Origin: Bacteroidales bacterium UBA1189
GTDB taxonomy: Bacteria > Bacteroidota > Bacteroidia > Bacteroidales > Bacteroidaceae
Assembly (NCBI GenBank): GCA_002309805.1
Contig: DBYJ01000007.1
Location: forward strand, 1 to 24,644
Length of the DNA: 24,644 nucleotides
Reading direction: 5' to 3'
A program made the translations under genes and the position numbers. The notes below the pieces were generated by a model. The model worked only from the letters and a program-made list of their open reading frames with translations. It was not told the DNA's origin and did no database searches. Positions 1 through 6,808 of this stretch are shown piece after piece. Position 1 is the stretch's first letter, and every line of letters begins with the position of its first letter.

Positions 1-591
1 GCGGTAGCGTCCGAAAGCCACCCAGGCGCTATCCACCATATAGTGCTTGTAATATAGGAGTCCTAATTCAAACAGGCTGTTGGCAAAGTATTTGTTGGTC
101 GTATCGGGAAAGAGCGTAGTAGCCCGAAGCTGGGCCTCAATGGCATCCAAATCGCGATGCATTTCTCTGTAGGTGCAGCCGAGATAGTGCTGGGCGAGGG
201 CGGCACGTTGGCTCTTGCGCTTGGTGCCATAGTAGTCCGTAGCAAGAAGGATAAGGGAGTCGGACGTCAGCGGAACATCACATTTGTAGTCGGCCTGCGT
301 CTTCAACAAAGCGTAATGGGCAACATCCTTTTTTGAGTGATTAGTGATTAGTGAATAGTGATTAGATGAATGTTCTCCATTCGATTGCTTCGGTATTATC
401 TGTTCTCTGTTCACTGATCTCTGTTCACTAAAAAGGCTATCCAAGATTGCTCGTGCTTCCCGCGGGTCGGACTCCATGAGGGCTTCGGCACGGAGCAGGG
501 CGTCGTGAAATGCGGCATCCCTGCGGCAGGAAGTGACACAAAGTGCCAACAGGATAGCTGCTATAAAAAGAATATATGCCCTATGTTTCAT
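1..591 (-). CDS. Lipoprotein, probable tetratricopeptide-type, N-terminal part (runs off left edge)
   Basis: The reading frame is open from an ATG at 591 to the left edge, giving about 197 residues without a stop. The N-terminus (MKHRAYILFIAAILLALCVTSC) is a lipoprotein signal peptide with a lipobox ending at Cys22, so the protein should be lipid-anchored and periplasm- or surface-facing. The rest is helical and rich in Ala, Leu and Tyr (ALLRAEALMESDPREARAIL, then QRAALAQHYLGCTYREMHRD). This resembles the TPR-containing lipoproteins common in Bacteroidales, but no repeat consensus is strong enough to prove it. Residues about 55-86 do not look like the rest of the protein and are encoded by simple repeats (335-429). 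It lies 45 bp downstream of the GT4 gene on the same strand and may be co-transcribed. The C-terminus is missing, so function is not assignable. Confidence 0.75.
   Translation of the reverse strand, partial: MKHRAYILFIAAILLALCVTSCRRDAAFHDALLRAEALMESDPREARAILDSLFSEQRSVNREQIIPKQSNGEHSSNHYSLITNHSKKDVAHYALLKTQADYKCDVPLTSDSLILLATDYYGTKRKSQRAALAQHYLGCTYREMHRDLDAIEAQLRATTLFPDTTNKYFANSLFELGLLYYKHYMVDSAWVAFGRYR
335..429. repeat. Simple-word repeats inside the lipoprotein gene
   Basis: Two clusters of short repeated words are present: GTGATTA-type words at 335-365 and TGTTCACT/TCTGTTCACT-type words at 401-429. Similar low-complexity words (for example the TTAGTTCACAGTTCATAG type) appear between genes at 20340-20372. 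Here they sit in frame and encode about 32 polar residues (about 55-86) rich in Ser, Asn, Gln and His. Confidence 0.75.
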
Positions 592-636
592 GAACAATTG
601 TTTTTGCAAATAATAAACAGCTACTTAGGAAATAGT

Positions 637-1902
637 TTACTCGTTCCTGCCTGTCAGTTGGTTATAGACGGCGATGTGGGCATCGGCTACGGAGGTCTCG
701 CTATAGGTGGTGTGGGCTTTGCGGAGCGCTTCGCTGCTGAGCATGTCGTAGTCGCCCTCGGTGAGGAGCCAATGGATGCCCTCGGCAAAATTGCTTGAAT
801 TCTTATAGTCGGCGATATAGCCGTTGTGGAGGTGGTCTATCATCTCAGGAATGCCGCCCACGTTGAAGCCGATGCAGGGGATGCCGCAGGCCATCGCCTC
901 GACGACGGTATTGGGCAGGTTGTCCTGCACGGAGGGTATGGCGTAGAGGTCAACGGCACTATAGACCATCGCCATCTGCTTTTCGTCAGAGACGTACTGC
1001 ATGGGATAGACGGGGAAGGGAATCTCGCTGAAGGCGACCTTCTCGCTGTCGCGTCCCAGCACCACAAGCCCCAGCTGCTCCTTCCACGTTGGATGTACGG
1101 ACGCCAACTCCTTGAGCGCATCGGCCAAATAGTCGAATCCCTTACGACGATCGGCAACGGATTCGGACGAGAAGAGTACCAGACGCTTGTCAGCCGGCAG
1201 GCGAAGCTCGCGGCGCGCCATCAGCCTGTCGCGACGGTGGAACATGCGGGTATCGACGGCATTGGGGATGCACGTTATCTCCATGCCTCGCAGCAGGCTG
1301 CTCTTGCGAGCCATCTCCCTCAGCCACCCGCTGCACGCGATGAAGCGGATGGAGCGATGCTGGAGAAGCGACTGCTTCTTATTGAAATAACGATAGGCGA
1401 GGTCTTTCTCGCGGCTGCTGTTCAGCTGAGGGCACGAGCCACAATGTTTCATGTAGTTGTCGCAGTCGTGGGCATAGTGGCAGATGCCCGTGAAGGGCCA
1501 CATGTCGTGCAACGTCCAGACCACAGGCTTGCCCGAATCGAGGATGCGCTGGAGCATGTGCAGGGAAATCATGCCGTCGTTAATCCAATGCAGATGGATG
1601 ATGTCCGCCTGACGGAACTCAGGCAGGTTGGTGATGTCGCCTCCCGCTGTGCCGAGGTCGAGCCGATAGCGATGCTGACGGCCAAGCCGATTGTGGAGAT
1701 TGAGGATGAGGCGCTCCATGAAAAGCCCGCGACGGACGGCCCACGTCTTGTCGGCAGCAACGGTTGTCACCTTGTCCGTCTCCTTCTCGCGCACCAGCAT
1801 CTTGGCCTTGATGCCGTTGCTCTTCAGCGCTTCCGTCAGTCGGTAGGCTGCGATGGCAGGACCACCCTGCCGCTCCGTAGTATTGATGATGAGGACTCTC
1901 AT
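637..1902 (-). CDS. GT4-type glycosyltransferase
   Basis: The 421-residue protein has the two-domain Rossmann layout of GT-B, family GT4 glycosyltransferases. The N-terminus reads MRVLIINTTERQGGPAIAAYRL, with the Gly-rich acceptor-side loop. The C-terminal nucleotide-sugar region contains PNTVVEAMACGIPCIGFNVG followed by GIPEMI, the E-x7-E-type donor-binding motif. An HDMWPFTGICHYAHDC segment (near residue 135) is typical of WcaC-like colanic/surface-polysaccharide GT4 enzymes in Bacteroidetes. The likely role is transfer of a sugar from an activated donor to a lipid-linked or surface glycan at the cytoplasmic membrane; donor and acceptor cannot be read from sequence. Its ATG overlaps the sufE stop as ATGA (1899-1902), suggesting translational coupling, although the pairing with sufE makes no obvious pathway sense. 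Confidence 0.9.
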   Translation of the reverse strand: MRVLIINTTERQGGPAIAAYRLTEALKSNGIKAKMLVREKETDKVTTVAADKTWAVRRGLFMERLILNLHNRLGRQHRYRLDLGTAGGDITNLPEFRQADIIHLHWINDGMISLHMLQRILDSGKPVVWTLHDMWPFTGICHYAHDCDNYMKHCGSCPQLNSSREKDLAYRYFNKKQSLLQHRSIRFIACSGWLREMARKSSLLRGMEITCIPNAVDTRMFHRRDRLMARRELRLPADKRLVLFSSESVADRRKGFDYLADALKELASVHPTWKEQLGLVVLGRDSEKVAFSEIPFPVYPMQYVSDEKQMAMVYSAVDLYAIPSVQDNLPNTVVEAMACGIPCIGFNVGGIPEMIDHLHNGYIADYKNSSNFAEGIHWLLTEGDYDMLSSEALRKAHTTYSETSVADAHIAVYNQLTGRNE

Positions 1903-2321
1903 TGCTGGGCAGAGAAGGCAAGGGCGTAGATGCGCATCTGCTTGACCATCGACACCAGTCCGTTGCTGCGCGTGGGCGAAAGGTGCTCGTGGAGGCCGAT
2001 ACGGTCGATGAAATAGAGCTGGGCATTGAGTATCTCCGCAGGGGTTTGTCCGCTCAACACTCTGATGAGCAGGGCGATGATGCCGCCCACGATGAGCGCG
2101 TCACTCTCGGCCTCGAAGTGCAGGAGACCGTCGTCCGTCTGAAAGGCACGCAGCCATACGCGGCTCTGGCAACCCTCGATGAGATTGTCCTCTGTCTTAT
2201 AGCGTTCGTCGAGCTTGGGCAGCCCGCCAGCAAGGTCAATCAGCATCTGGTACTTGTCCATCCAGTCGTCCACCTCGGCGAACTCCTCGATTATCTCGTC
2301 CTGTATTTCGTTGATGGTCAT
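1899..2321 (-). CDS. sufE: SufE-family cysteine desulfuration protein
   Basis: The 140-residue protein matches SufE in length and layout. SufE accepts persulfide sulfur from the cysteine desulfurase SufS and passes it to the SufBCD scaffold for Fe-S cluster assembly in the cytoplasm. The acceptor cysteine is Cys51 in EGCQSRVW, preceded by LPKLDERYKTEDNLI as in family members. The C-terminal part has the usual LSPTRSNGL segment. The N-terminus (MTINEIQDEIIEEF) starts cleanly at 2321, and no earlier in-frame ATG looks better. The gene overlaps the following glycosyltransferase by 4 nt. Upstream lies a 143-bp spacer full of repeats (2322-2464) in which I could not find a TAnnTTTG promoter, so its transcription may depend on read-through from cysS and the cyclotransferase gene. 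No sufS/B/C/D is in the window. Confidence 0.93.
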   Translation of the reverse strand: MTINEIQDEIIEEFAEVDDWMDKYQMLIDLAGGLPKLDERYKTEDNLIEGCQSRVWLRAFQTDDGLLHFEAESDALIVGGIIALLIRVLSGQTPAEILNAQLYFIDRIGLHEHLSPTRSNGLVSMVKQMRIYALAFSAQQ

Positions 2322-2323
2322 TG

Positions 2324-2462
2324 ATATTTACTATTTTACAATTTACGATTGACGATTGATTTACGATTTCATTATTTCATTAAGGCTGCGCGATGTGTAA
2401 ATGGCTAAATGACTCAATTGAAAAATAAATAGTAAACAGTAAATCGTCAAATCGTAAATAAA
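2324..2462. repeat. Intergenic inverted repeat of TTTACGATT/TTTACTATT words
   Basis: The left arm, 2341-2357, and the right arm, 2442-2459, are reverse complements differing only by one T. Both arms extend into further ATTTAC/GTAAAT words (2328-2370 and 2421-2462). About 85 bp separates the core arms. The element fills nearly the whole gap between the cyclotransferase gene and sufE and contains no ORF. Confidence 0.8.
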
Positions 2463-2464
2463 CA

Positions 2465-3445
2465 TCATTTCTCATTATAGACAACGTGCATGACGGTCTG
2501 GCCGACGGCGCGGAGCGTGGCTACGTCAATCCAATCCATATTATCCTTTACGGTATGCCAATGCTCGCCAAAGCCGTATTCCTCGTCGTAGGGGATGATG
2601 TCGACGGAGGGGATGCGGGCCTTCTCGTTGAGGGGGAGATGGTCGTCGGTCACATAACTGCCGGCGGAGAGGGGGAAGTAGGCGCCATAGCCGAGGGCGT
2701 GAGCCGTCATCCAAACCTTATCGACAATGCTGCCGGCATAGCGACGGGAGTAGCGTTCCTGACAGAAACGGGAATTGGGTGCTCCCACCATGTCCAGCAG
2801 GATACCAAAGCGGGCGATGTAATCGGCCCTATGCGTATGGCGCGCCCAGTACTGCGAGCCGAGACACCAGGTGTTGTCGGAAGAGTCGTACTCGTCGCTG
2901 TGCATCCCATAGTCCTCCGCATCGAAGAAGATGATATCCACGCCTATTGTAGGCTGCTGGAGCTGCATTTGACGGGCTATCTCCAGCAGGACGCCCACGC
3001 CGCTGGCGCCATCGTTGGCGCCAGCGATGGGGGTATGATGCTTCTTCACATCGGGGTCGTTATCGGCCCAAGGGCGGCTGTCCCAATGGGAGCAGAGGAC
3101 GACGCGCTTGTTCGTGGCGGTATTGTAGCTGCCAATGATGTTGCGCATGGGCAGCGGGTCGCCATTATAGGCCTTCAGGTCGGCGGTCTGCTCCGTGACC
3201 TCCGCGCCAAACGCGCGCAGCTTGGCTGCAAGCCAGTCGCCACACGCCTTGTGCGCCTCAGAGCCCGTGACGCGAGGGCCGAAAGCCACCTGCGACGACA
3301 CAAAACTATAGGCACTATCGGCGTTGAATGCCGGAACCGTCACGCCCGGCTGCTCCACAACGACTGCCCCCTTCTTGGGCGTGCAGCAGGAAAGAGCAAA
3401 TATCAAGAATGAAAAATAAATAACGCTATAGCGTGTGCGAAGCAT
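2465..3445 (-). CDS. Glutaminyl-peptide cyclotransferase-like M28 metalloprotein (lipoprotein)
   Basis: From the ATG at 3445 the protein is 326 residues, with a lipoprotein-like signal (MLRTRYSVIYFSFLIFALSCC, modified Cys at 20 or 21). Starts further upstream would overlap cysS and would bury the signal peptide. The fold is M28/glutaminyl cyclase: SHWDSRPWADND at about 119-130 is the hallmark of animal-type glutaminyl cyclases, ANDGASGVGVLLE supplies metal-ligand Asp145, FFDAEDYG gives the acidic pair Glu177/Asp178, and GEHWHTVKDN near the C-terminus gives the His ligand. Such enzymes convert N-terminal Gln of exported proteins to pyroglutamate. Known Bacteroidetes homologues (for example in Porphyromonas gingivalis) act in the periplasm, on proteins whose signal-peptidase cleavage exposes Gln. 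It lies 14 bp after cysS and is probably co-transcribed. An aminopeptidase activity is the alternative. Confidence 0.88.
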   Translation of the reverse strand: MLRTRYSVIYFSFLIFALSCCTPKKGAVVVEQPGVTVPAFNADSAYSFVSSQVAFGPRVTGSEAHKACGDWLAAKLRAFGAEVTEQTADLKAYNGDPLPMRNIIGSYNTATNKRVVLCSHWDSRPWADNDPDVKKHHTPIAGANDGASGVGVLLEIARQMQLQQPTIGVDIIFFDAEDYGMHSDEYDSSDNTWCLGSQYWARHTHRADYIARFGILLDMVGAPNSRFCQERYSRRYAGSIVDKVWMTAHALGYGAYFPLSAGSYVTDDHLPLNEKARIPSVDIIPYDEEYGFGEHWHTVKDNMDWIDVATLRAVGQTVMHVVYNEK

Positions 3446-3459
3446 TCCGTTTTTCTTGA

Positions 3460-5016
3460 TTACGCGTTCAGTTTCCATGTGGCGCCGTCTTTCGTGTCCT
3501 TGATTTCGAAGCCGAGCGCAGTAAGCTCGTTGCGGATTCTGTCGCTCGTCGCCCAATCCTTATTGGCCTTGGCTACGGCACGCTGCTCAAGCAGCATATC
3601 GACCACCTTGCCGAAGGCCTCCTCGCGGGCGGCATTGCCAGCACCCGTCTCCTCCTTCATGCCGAGGATATCGAAGAGGAACAGGCGGAAGGTCTCCTTC
3701 AGATCCTTCAGCTCGTCGGCCGTCAGCGTGGCCTTCTTGTCCATCACCTGATTGATACGATGGCAGGCATCGAAGAGGCAGCTGATGACGATAGGGGTAT
3801 TGAGGTCGTCGTTCATGGCCTCGTAGCAACGTGCGGCAAGGGAAAGACCCTCTCCCCGCTCCCCCGTAATGGGGAGAGCCTCACTACGTTCGAGAGCAGG
3901 CGAGCCAGCCTCCCCTCCCTCACGGGAGGGGTTGGGGGTGGGTCCTCCTAACCTCTCCAAATTCTTCCAACCTTCCATCAGGCGCTGGAGGCCCTTCTCG
4001 GCGGCTTGCAGGGCTTCGTTGCTGAAGTCAACCGTACTGCGGTAGTGCGCCATAAGGATGAAGAAGCGGATGGTCATGGGGCTATAGGGTTGAGTCAACT
4101 CTTTGTGCTTGCCCGTGAAGAATTCGTCCAGCGTGATGAAGTTGCCAAGGCTCTTGCCCATCTTCTGTCCGTTGATGGTAATCATGTTGTTGTGCATCCA
4201 GTAGCGCACCATATCGCTACCCTGACTGGCCACAGCCTGCGCAATCTCGCACTCGTGGTGGGGGAAGATGAGGTCCATGCCGCCGCCGTGGATGTCAAAC
4301 TGCGCGCCAAGATATTTGCGCCCCATGGCCGTACACTCGCAATGCCAGCCAGGAAAGCCGTCGCTCCAAGGGCTAGGCCAGCGCATGATGTGCTCAGGCT
4401 GAGCCTTCTTCCAGAGGGCGAAGTCAACGGGGTTGTGCTTCTCCTGCTGCCCATCGAGATTGTCGCGCGAAGTGTTGATGACGTCCTCGAGGTTGCGGCC
4501 TGAGAGACGGCCATAGTGATGGACGTTGTTGTACTTCGGCACATCGAAATAGACGCTGCCCTCGCTCTCGTAGGCAAAGCCGTTATCTAAAATCTCCTTG
4601 ACCAACTGAATCTGCTCGATGATATGGCCTGAGGCATGAGGCTCGATGCTGGGCGGCAGCACGTTTAGGGCTTCCATAGCCTTGTGGTAGCGGTTCTCGT
4701 AGAACTGTACTACCTCCATCGGCTCCAGCTGCTCCAGCCGCGCCTTCTTGGCGATTTTATCCTCGCCCTCATCGGCATCGTGCTCCAGATGGCCCACGTC
4801 GGTAATGTTGCGCACATAGCGCACCTTGTAGCCCAGATGCTGCAAATAGCGGAACAACACGTCGAACGTGATGGCTGGCCGGGCGTGTCCCAGATGGGCG
4901 TCGCCATAGACCGTCGGGCCACACACATACATGCCCACATGCCCCTCGTGGAGCGGTTTGAACAATTCCTTCGTACGCGTCAGCGTATTATAAACAAACA
5001 GCTTGTTATCCATCAT
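3460..5016 (-). CDS. cysS: Cysteinyl-tRNA synthetase
   Basis: This class I aminoacyl-tRNA synthetase charges tRNA-Cys in the cytoplasm. With the start at 5016 (MMDNKLFVYNTL) it has 518 residues. The zinc ligand Cys32 lies in CGPTVY, the HIGH motif is HLGH (41-44), further Zn ligands are in WHCECTAMG and HHECEIAQ, and the KMSKS loop is KMGKS (about 284-288). A longer open frame reaches 5118, but a promoter (-7 element at 5032-5039) lies inside that extension, so transcription should begin just before 5016. The 5' leader would be very short. Residues about 355-391 are an insertion made of repeat DNA (see 3846-3955), placed between the catalytic part and the C-terminal anticodon-binding helices. 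That makes it longer than the roughly 460-490 residues usual for the family. Confidence 0.97.
   Translation of the reverse strand: MMDNKLFVYNTLTRTKELFKPLHEGHVGMYVCGPTVYGDAHLGHARPAITFDVLFRYLQHLGYKVRYVRNITDVGHLEHDADEGEDKIAKKARLEQLEPMEVVQFYENRYHKAMEALNVLPPSIEPHASGHIIEQIQLVKEILDNGFAYESEGSVYFDVPKYNNVHHYGRLSGRNLEDVINTSRDNLDGQQEKHNPVDFALWKKAQPEHIMRWPSPWSDGFPGWHCECTAMGRKYLGAQFDIHGGGMDLIFPHHECEIAQAVASQGSDMVRYWMHNNMITINGQKMGKSLGNFITLDEFFTGKHKELTQPYSPMTIRFFILMAHYRSTVDFSNEALQAAEKGLQRLMEGWKNLERLGGPTPNPSREGGEAGSPALERSEALPITGERGEGLSLAARCYEAMNDDLNTPIVISCLFDACHRINQVMDKKATLTADELKDLKETFRLFLFDILGMKEETGAGNAAREEAFGKVVDMLLEQRAVAKANKDWATSDRIRNELTALGFEIKDTKDGATWKLNA
3846..3955. repeat. GC-rich hairpin repeat element inside cysS
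   Basis: Two hairpins are visible. CTCTCCCC at 3850-3857 pairs with GGGGAGAG at 3871-3878. CCCCTCCC at 3912-3919 pairs with GGGAGGGG at 3924-3931 around a 4-nt loop. A GTTGGGGGTGGGTCC tract follows. From memory, this CCCTCCC/GGGAGGG plus GGGGTTGGGGGTGGG arrangement resembles dispersed repeats of Bacteroidetes genomes. It encodes GGPTPNPSREGGE and following Gly/Glu/Pro-rich residues without breaking the cysS frame. Confidence 0.8.
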
Positions 5017-5031
5017 ACCCGAATTTTTCTG

Positions 5032-5063
5032 CAAAGGTAGTGCAAGGCGAGAGATTTTGCAAA
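5032..5063 (-). promoter_or_regulatory. cysS promoter (Bacteroidetes type)
   Basis: On the minus strand the -33 element TTTG (plus-strand CAAA, 5060-5063) is followed after exactly 20 nt by TACCTTTG (plus-strand CAAAGGTA, 5032-5039), a full match to TAnnTTTG. Transcription should start about 5-8 nt further left, only about 10 nt before the cysS ATG at 5016. Confidence 0.85.
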
Positions 5064-5067
5064 TAAA

Positions 5068-5099
5068 TTTGGTATTTCTCTCGCTTACTCGTACCTTTG
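5068..5099 (+). promoter_or_regulatory. Promoter of the licD-glf glycan operon
   Basis: TTTG at 5068-5071, 20 nt spacer, TACCTTTG at 5092-5099. It faces away from the cysS promoter; the two -33 elements are only 4 bp apart, forming one symmetrical 68-bp unit. The expected start is near 5105-5108, giving a leader of about 27 nt before the ATG at 5134. Confidence 0.85.
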
Positions 5100-5133
5100 C
5101 AGGCTGAGAGGCAAACATGATACGATATTACCT

Positions 5134-5997
5134 ATGATTGACGAAGCATTGCAACGACAATTGCGTGAGCAATATAATCCTGAAGGAGCACCCAAACGCG
5201 AGGTGCAGCATTGTCTTGTGGAGATTCTCGTGGAGTTCGACCGCATCTGCCGCACAGAGGGGCTGACGTACTTCTTGGATTATGGCACGTTGTTGGGTGC
5301 TTATCGTCACGGATGTTTCATTCCGTGGGACGACGACGTGGATGTCTCGATGCCGTCGAAAGACTATCAGCGTTTTCAGCAGGTGGCACCTGCGATGCTT
5401 GACGAACGCTTCTTCCTCCAGACGAAACAGTCGGACAAGGAGGCGCGCATGGGGCATGGGCTGATGAAGATACGCCGCAACGGTACGCTCTCCATCAATC
5501 GTGCATCGGATTTCCATGTAACCTACCACAGGGGCATCTCTATTGATATTTTTGAGAGTGTGCCCACCCCAGCCGTGAGCCATTCGTTCTTTCATTGGAT
5601 GAACCGCCGGGTAGGGAAATCGTTCGGCTTCTTCGCCTATCCCAAGCCGATGAGCTTTCTGAACGTGGTGCGCAGCATGGTGTTCCCTGTGGAGTATGGA
5701 TTGCTGAAGGGACTATGGGCCGTGGTCTGTGCGCTACGTCCAAAAGACCGCGAGGCTGGGACGCTGGAGCGAAACGACACGAAGGTTCCGACCCTGACGA
5801 AAGACCTTTATCCGACGGGAGAGCTGGCGTTCGAGGGACATACGTTTTGTGTTCCTCACAACGTGGAGGCACGGCTGACGTCTATCTATGGCAAAAACTA
5901 CATGACGTTGCCGCCTGAGCGACAACGCAAGATGCATGCCGTATTCATGTGTGCCGATACTACAGCGTGTTACACGAACAACGAAGTGCTGAGATGA
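5134..5997 (+). CDS. LicD-family phosphotransferase, first copy
   Basis: The 287-residue protein belongs to the LicD family, nucleotidyltransferase-fold enzymes that transfer phosphocholine or related phospho-alditol groups to surface glycans (fukutin and FKRP are animal relatives). The signature region is LDYGTLLGAYRHGCFIPWDD followed by DVD (about 48-70), with the metal-binding Asp cluster. GISIDIFESVP (about 134-144) gives the second conserved Asp region. There is no signal peptide, so it should work on the cytoplasmic side. The start at 5134 is the first usable ATG; the ATG at 5116 opens a frame that stops at once. It is the first gene of the operon and its stop overlaps the next start (ATGA, 5994-5997). 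The transferred group is unknown: there is no licA/licB/licC-type choline uptake or activation gene in the window. Confidence 0.9.
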   Translation: MIDEALQRQLREQYNPEGAPKREVQHCLVEILVEFDRICRTEGLTYFLDYGTLLGAYRHGCFIPWDDDVDVSMPSKDYQRFQQVAPAMLDERFFLQTKQSDKEARMGHGLMKIRRNGTLSINRASDFHVTYHRGISIDIFESVPTPAVSHSFFHWMNRRVGKSFGFFAYPKPMSFLNVVRSMVFPVEYGLLKGLWAVVCALRPKDREAGTLERNDTKVPTLTKDLYPTGELAFEGHTFCVPHNVEARLTSIYGKNYMTLPPERQRKMHAVFMCADTTACYTNNEVLR

Positions 5998-6806
5998 CGG
6001 TCAAGGAGATACAGCTGAAGATTGCAACTCATGTGCTGGACGTTTGCCGCAGGCATGGGCTGAAGGTATGGGCTGACTGGGGGACGTTGCTTGGGGCTGT
6101 GCGCGAAAAGGGCATGATTCCCTGGGACGATGATATCGACCTGATGATGATACGCGAGGATTATGAGAAACTGATTCGTCTGGCTGACACGGAATTTCAG
6201 CACCCCTTCTTCCTGCAGTCGTTTCATACGGAGAAGAACTATTACAGAGGACATGCCCAAGTGCGCTATGACGGCACGGCAGCCATACTGCCAGACGATA
6301 TCGGAATGCCTTTTCATCAGGGAATCTTCGTGGATGTTTTTGTCTATGACCATATCCCTGACAGCCTGGACTGTGCTGCATGGAAGCAGTCGCTTCGCAA
6401 AGCACGAATGGCGCAGAAATGTCTGCTTACCGCCCAATATGGAAAGGGAGCAAAGCGGCTTATCGCCAAAGCCGTATGTGGCGTGATAGGCTACAAAAGA
6501 CTCTATCGTCTGTATGAACGGCAGTTCACGAAGTGGAATGGGAGTGAGACGAAGCGTATCTCGTGTCCCACGTACGACTGGCGTCAGGTTGAGCGCGAAG
6601 CAAAGGAACGGTCGTGGTATGAGGAGACGGTGATGCTGCCCTTCGAGGATATGGAAATACCCGCCCCTGCAGGCTATGACAAGGTGCTGACAACGCTCTA
6701 TGGCGCCGACTATATGACGCCTCGTCAGGCCGCCTCAGGGCATGGCAGGGTGATACTCGATGCAGGACGAGACTACAAAGAGGTGCTGCGCACCATGAAA
6801 AAGTGA
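5994..6806 (+). CDS. LicD-family phosphotransferase, second copy
   Basis: From the ATG at 5994, which overlaps the previous stop as ATGA, this is a 270-residue LicD protein. A longer open frame starts inside the previous gene and is less likely. It has its own full signature, WADWGTLLGAVREKGMIPWD followed by DDID (about 26-49), and a second conserved segment GIFVDVFVYDHIPD. It shares family motifs with the upstream copy, but the rest is clearly diverged, so the pair is an old duplication or two separately acquired members. They may modify different positions or use different substrates. It lacks membrane segments and is predicted cytoplasmic. Two nucleotides separate its stop from the glf start, so it is certainly part of the same transcript. 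Confidence 0.9.
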   Translation: MTVKEIQLKIATHVLDVCRRHGLKVWADWGTLLGAVREKGMIPWDDDIDLMMIREDYEKLIRLADTEFQHPFFLQSFHTEKNYYRGHAQVRYDGTAAILPDDIGMPFHQGIFVDVFVYDHIPDSLDCAAWKQSLRKARMAQKCLLTAQYGKGAKRLIAKAVCGVIGYKRLYRLYERQFTKWNGSETKRISCPTYDWRQVEREAKERSWYEETVMLPFEDMEIPAPAGYDKVLTTLYGADYMTPRQAASGHGRVILDAGRDYKEVLRTMKK

Positions 6807-6808
6807 TC

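Noticed and set aside
826..1929. Long plus-strand open frame opposite the GT4 gene and start of sufE region
   Set aside because: It is His/Asp/Val-rich with no recognisable motif, and it mirrors a well-supported glycosyltransferase on the minus strand.
5017..5118. Extended N-terminus of cysS to 5118
   Set aside because: The added residues overlap the promoter at 5032-5063 and have no counterpart in cysteinyl-tRNA synthetases.
5949..5993. Earlier start for the second LicD gene inside the first
   Set aside because: The family-like N-terminus begins at the ATG at 5994, which forms a standard ATGA overlap with the preceding stop; the upstream extension resembles no LicD N-terminus.
5134..6806. 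The two LicD genes as one gene broken by a frameshift
   Set aside because: Each half carries its own complete LicD signature (GTLLGA...PWDDD) and second motif, so these are two full-length paralogues, not one split protein.
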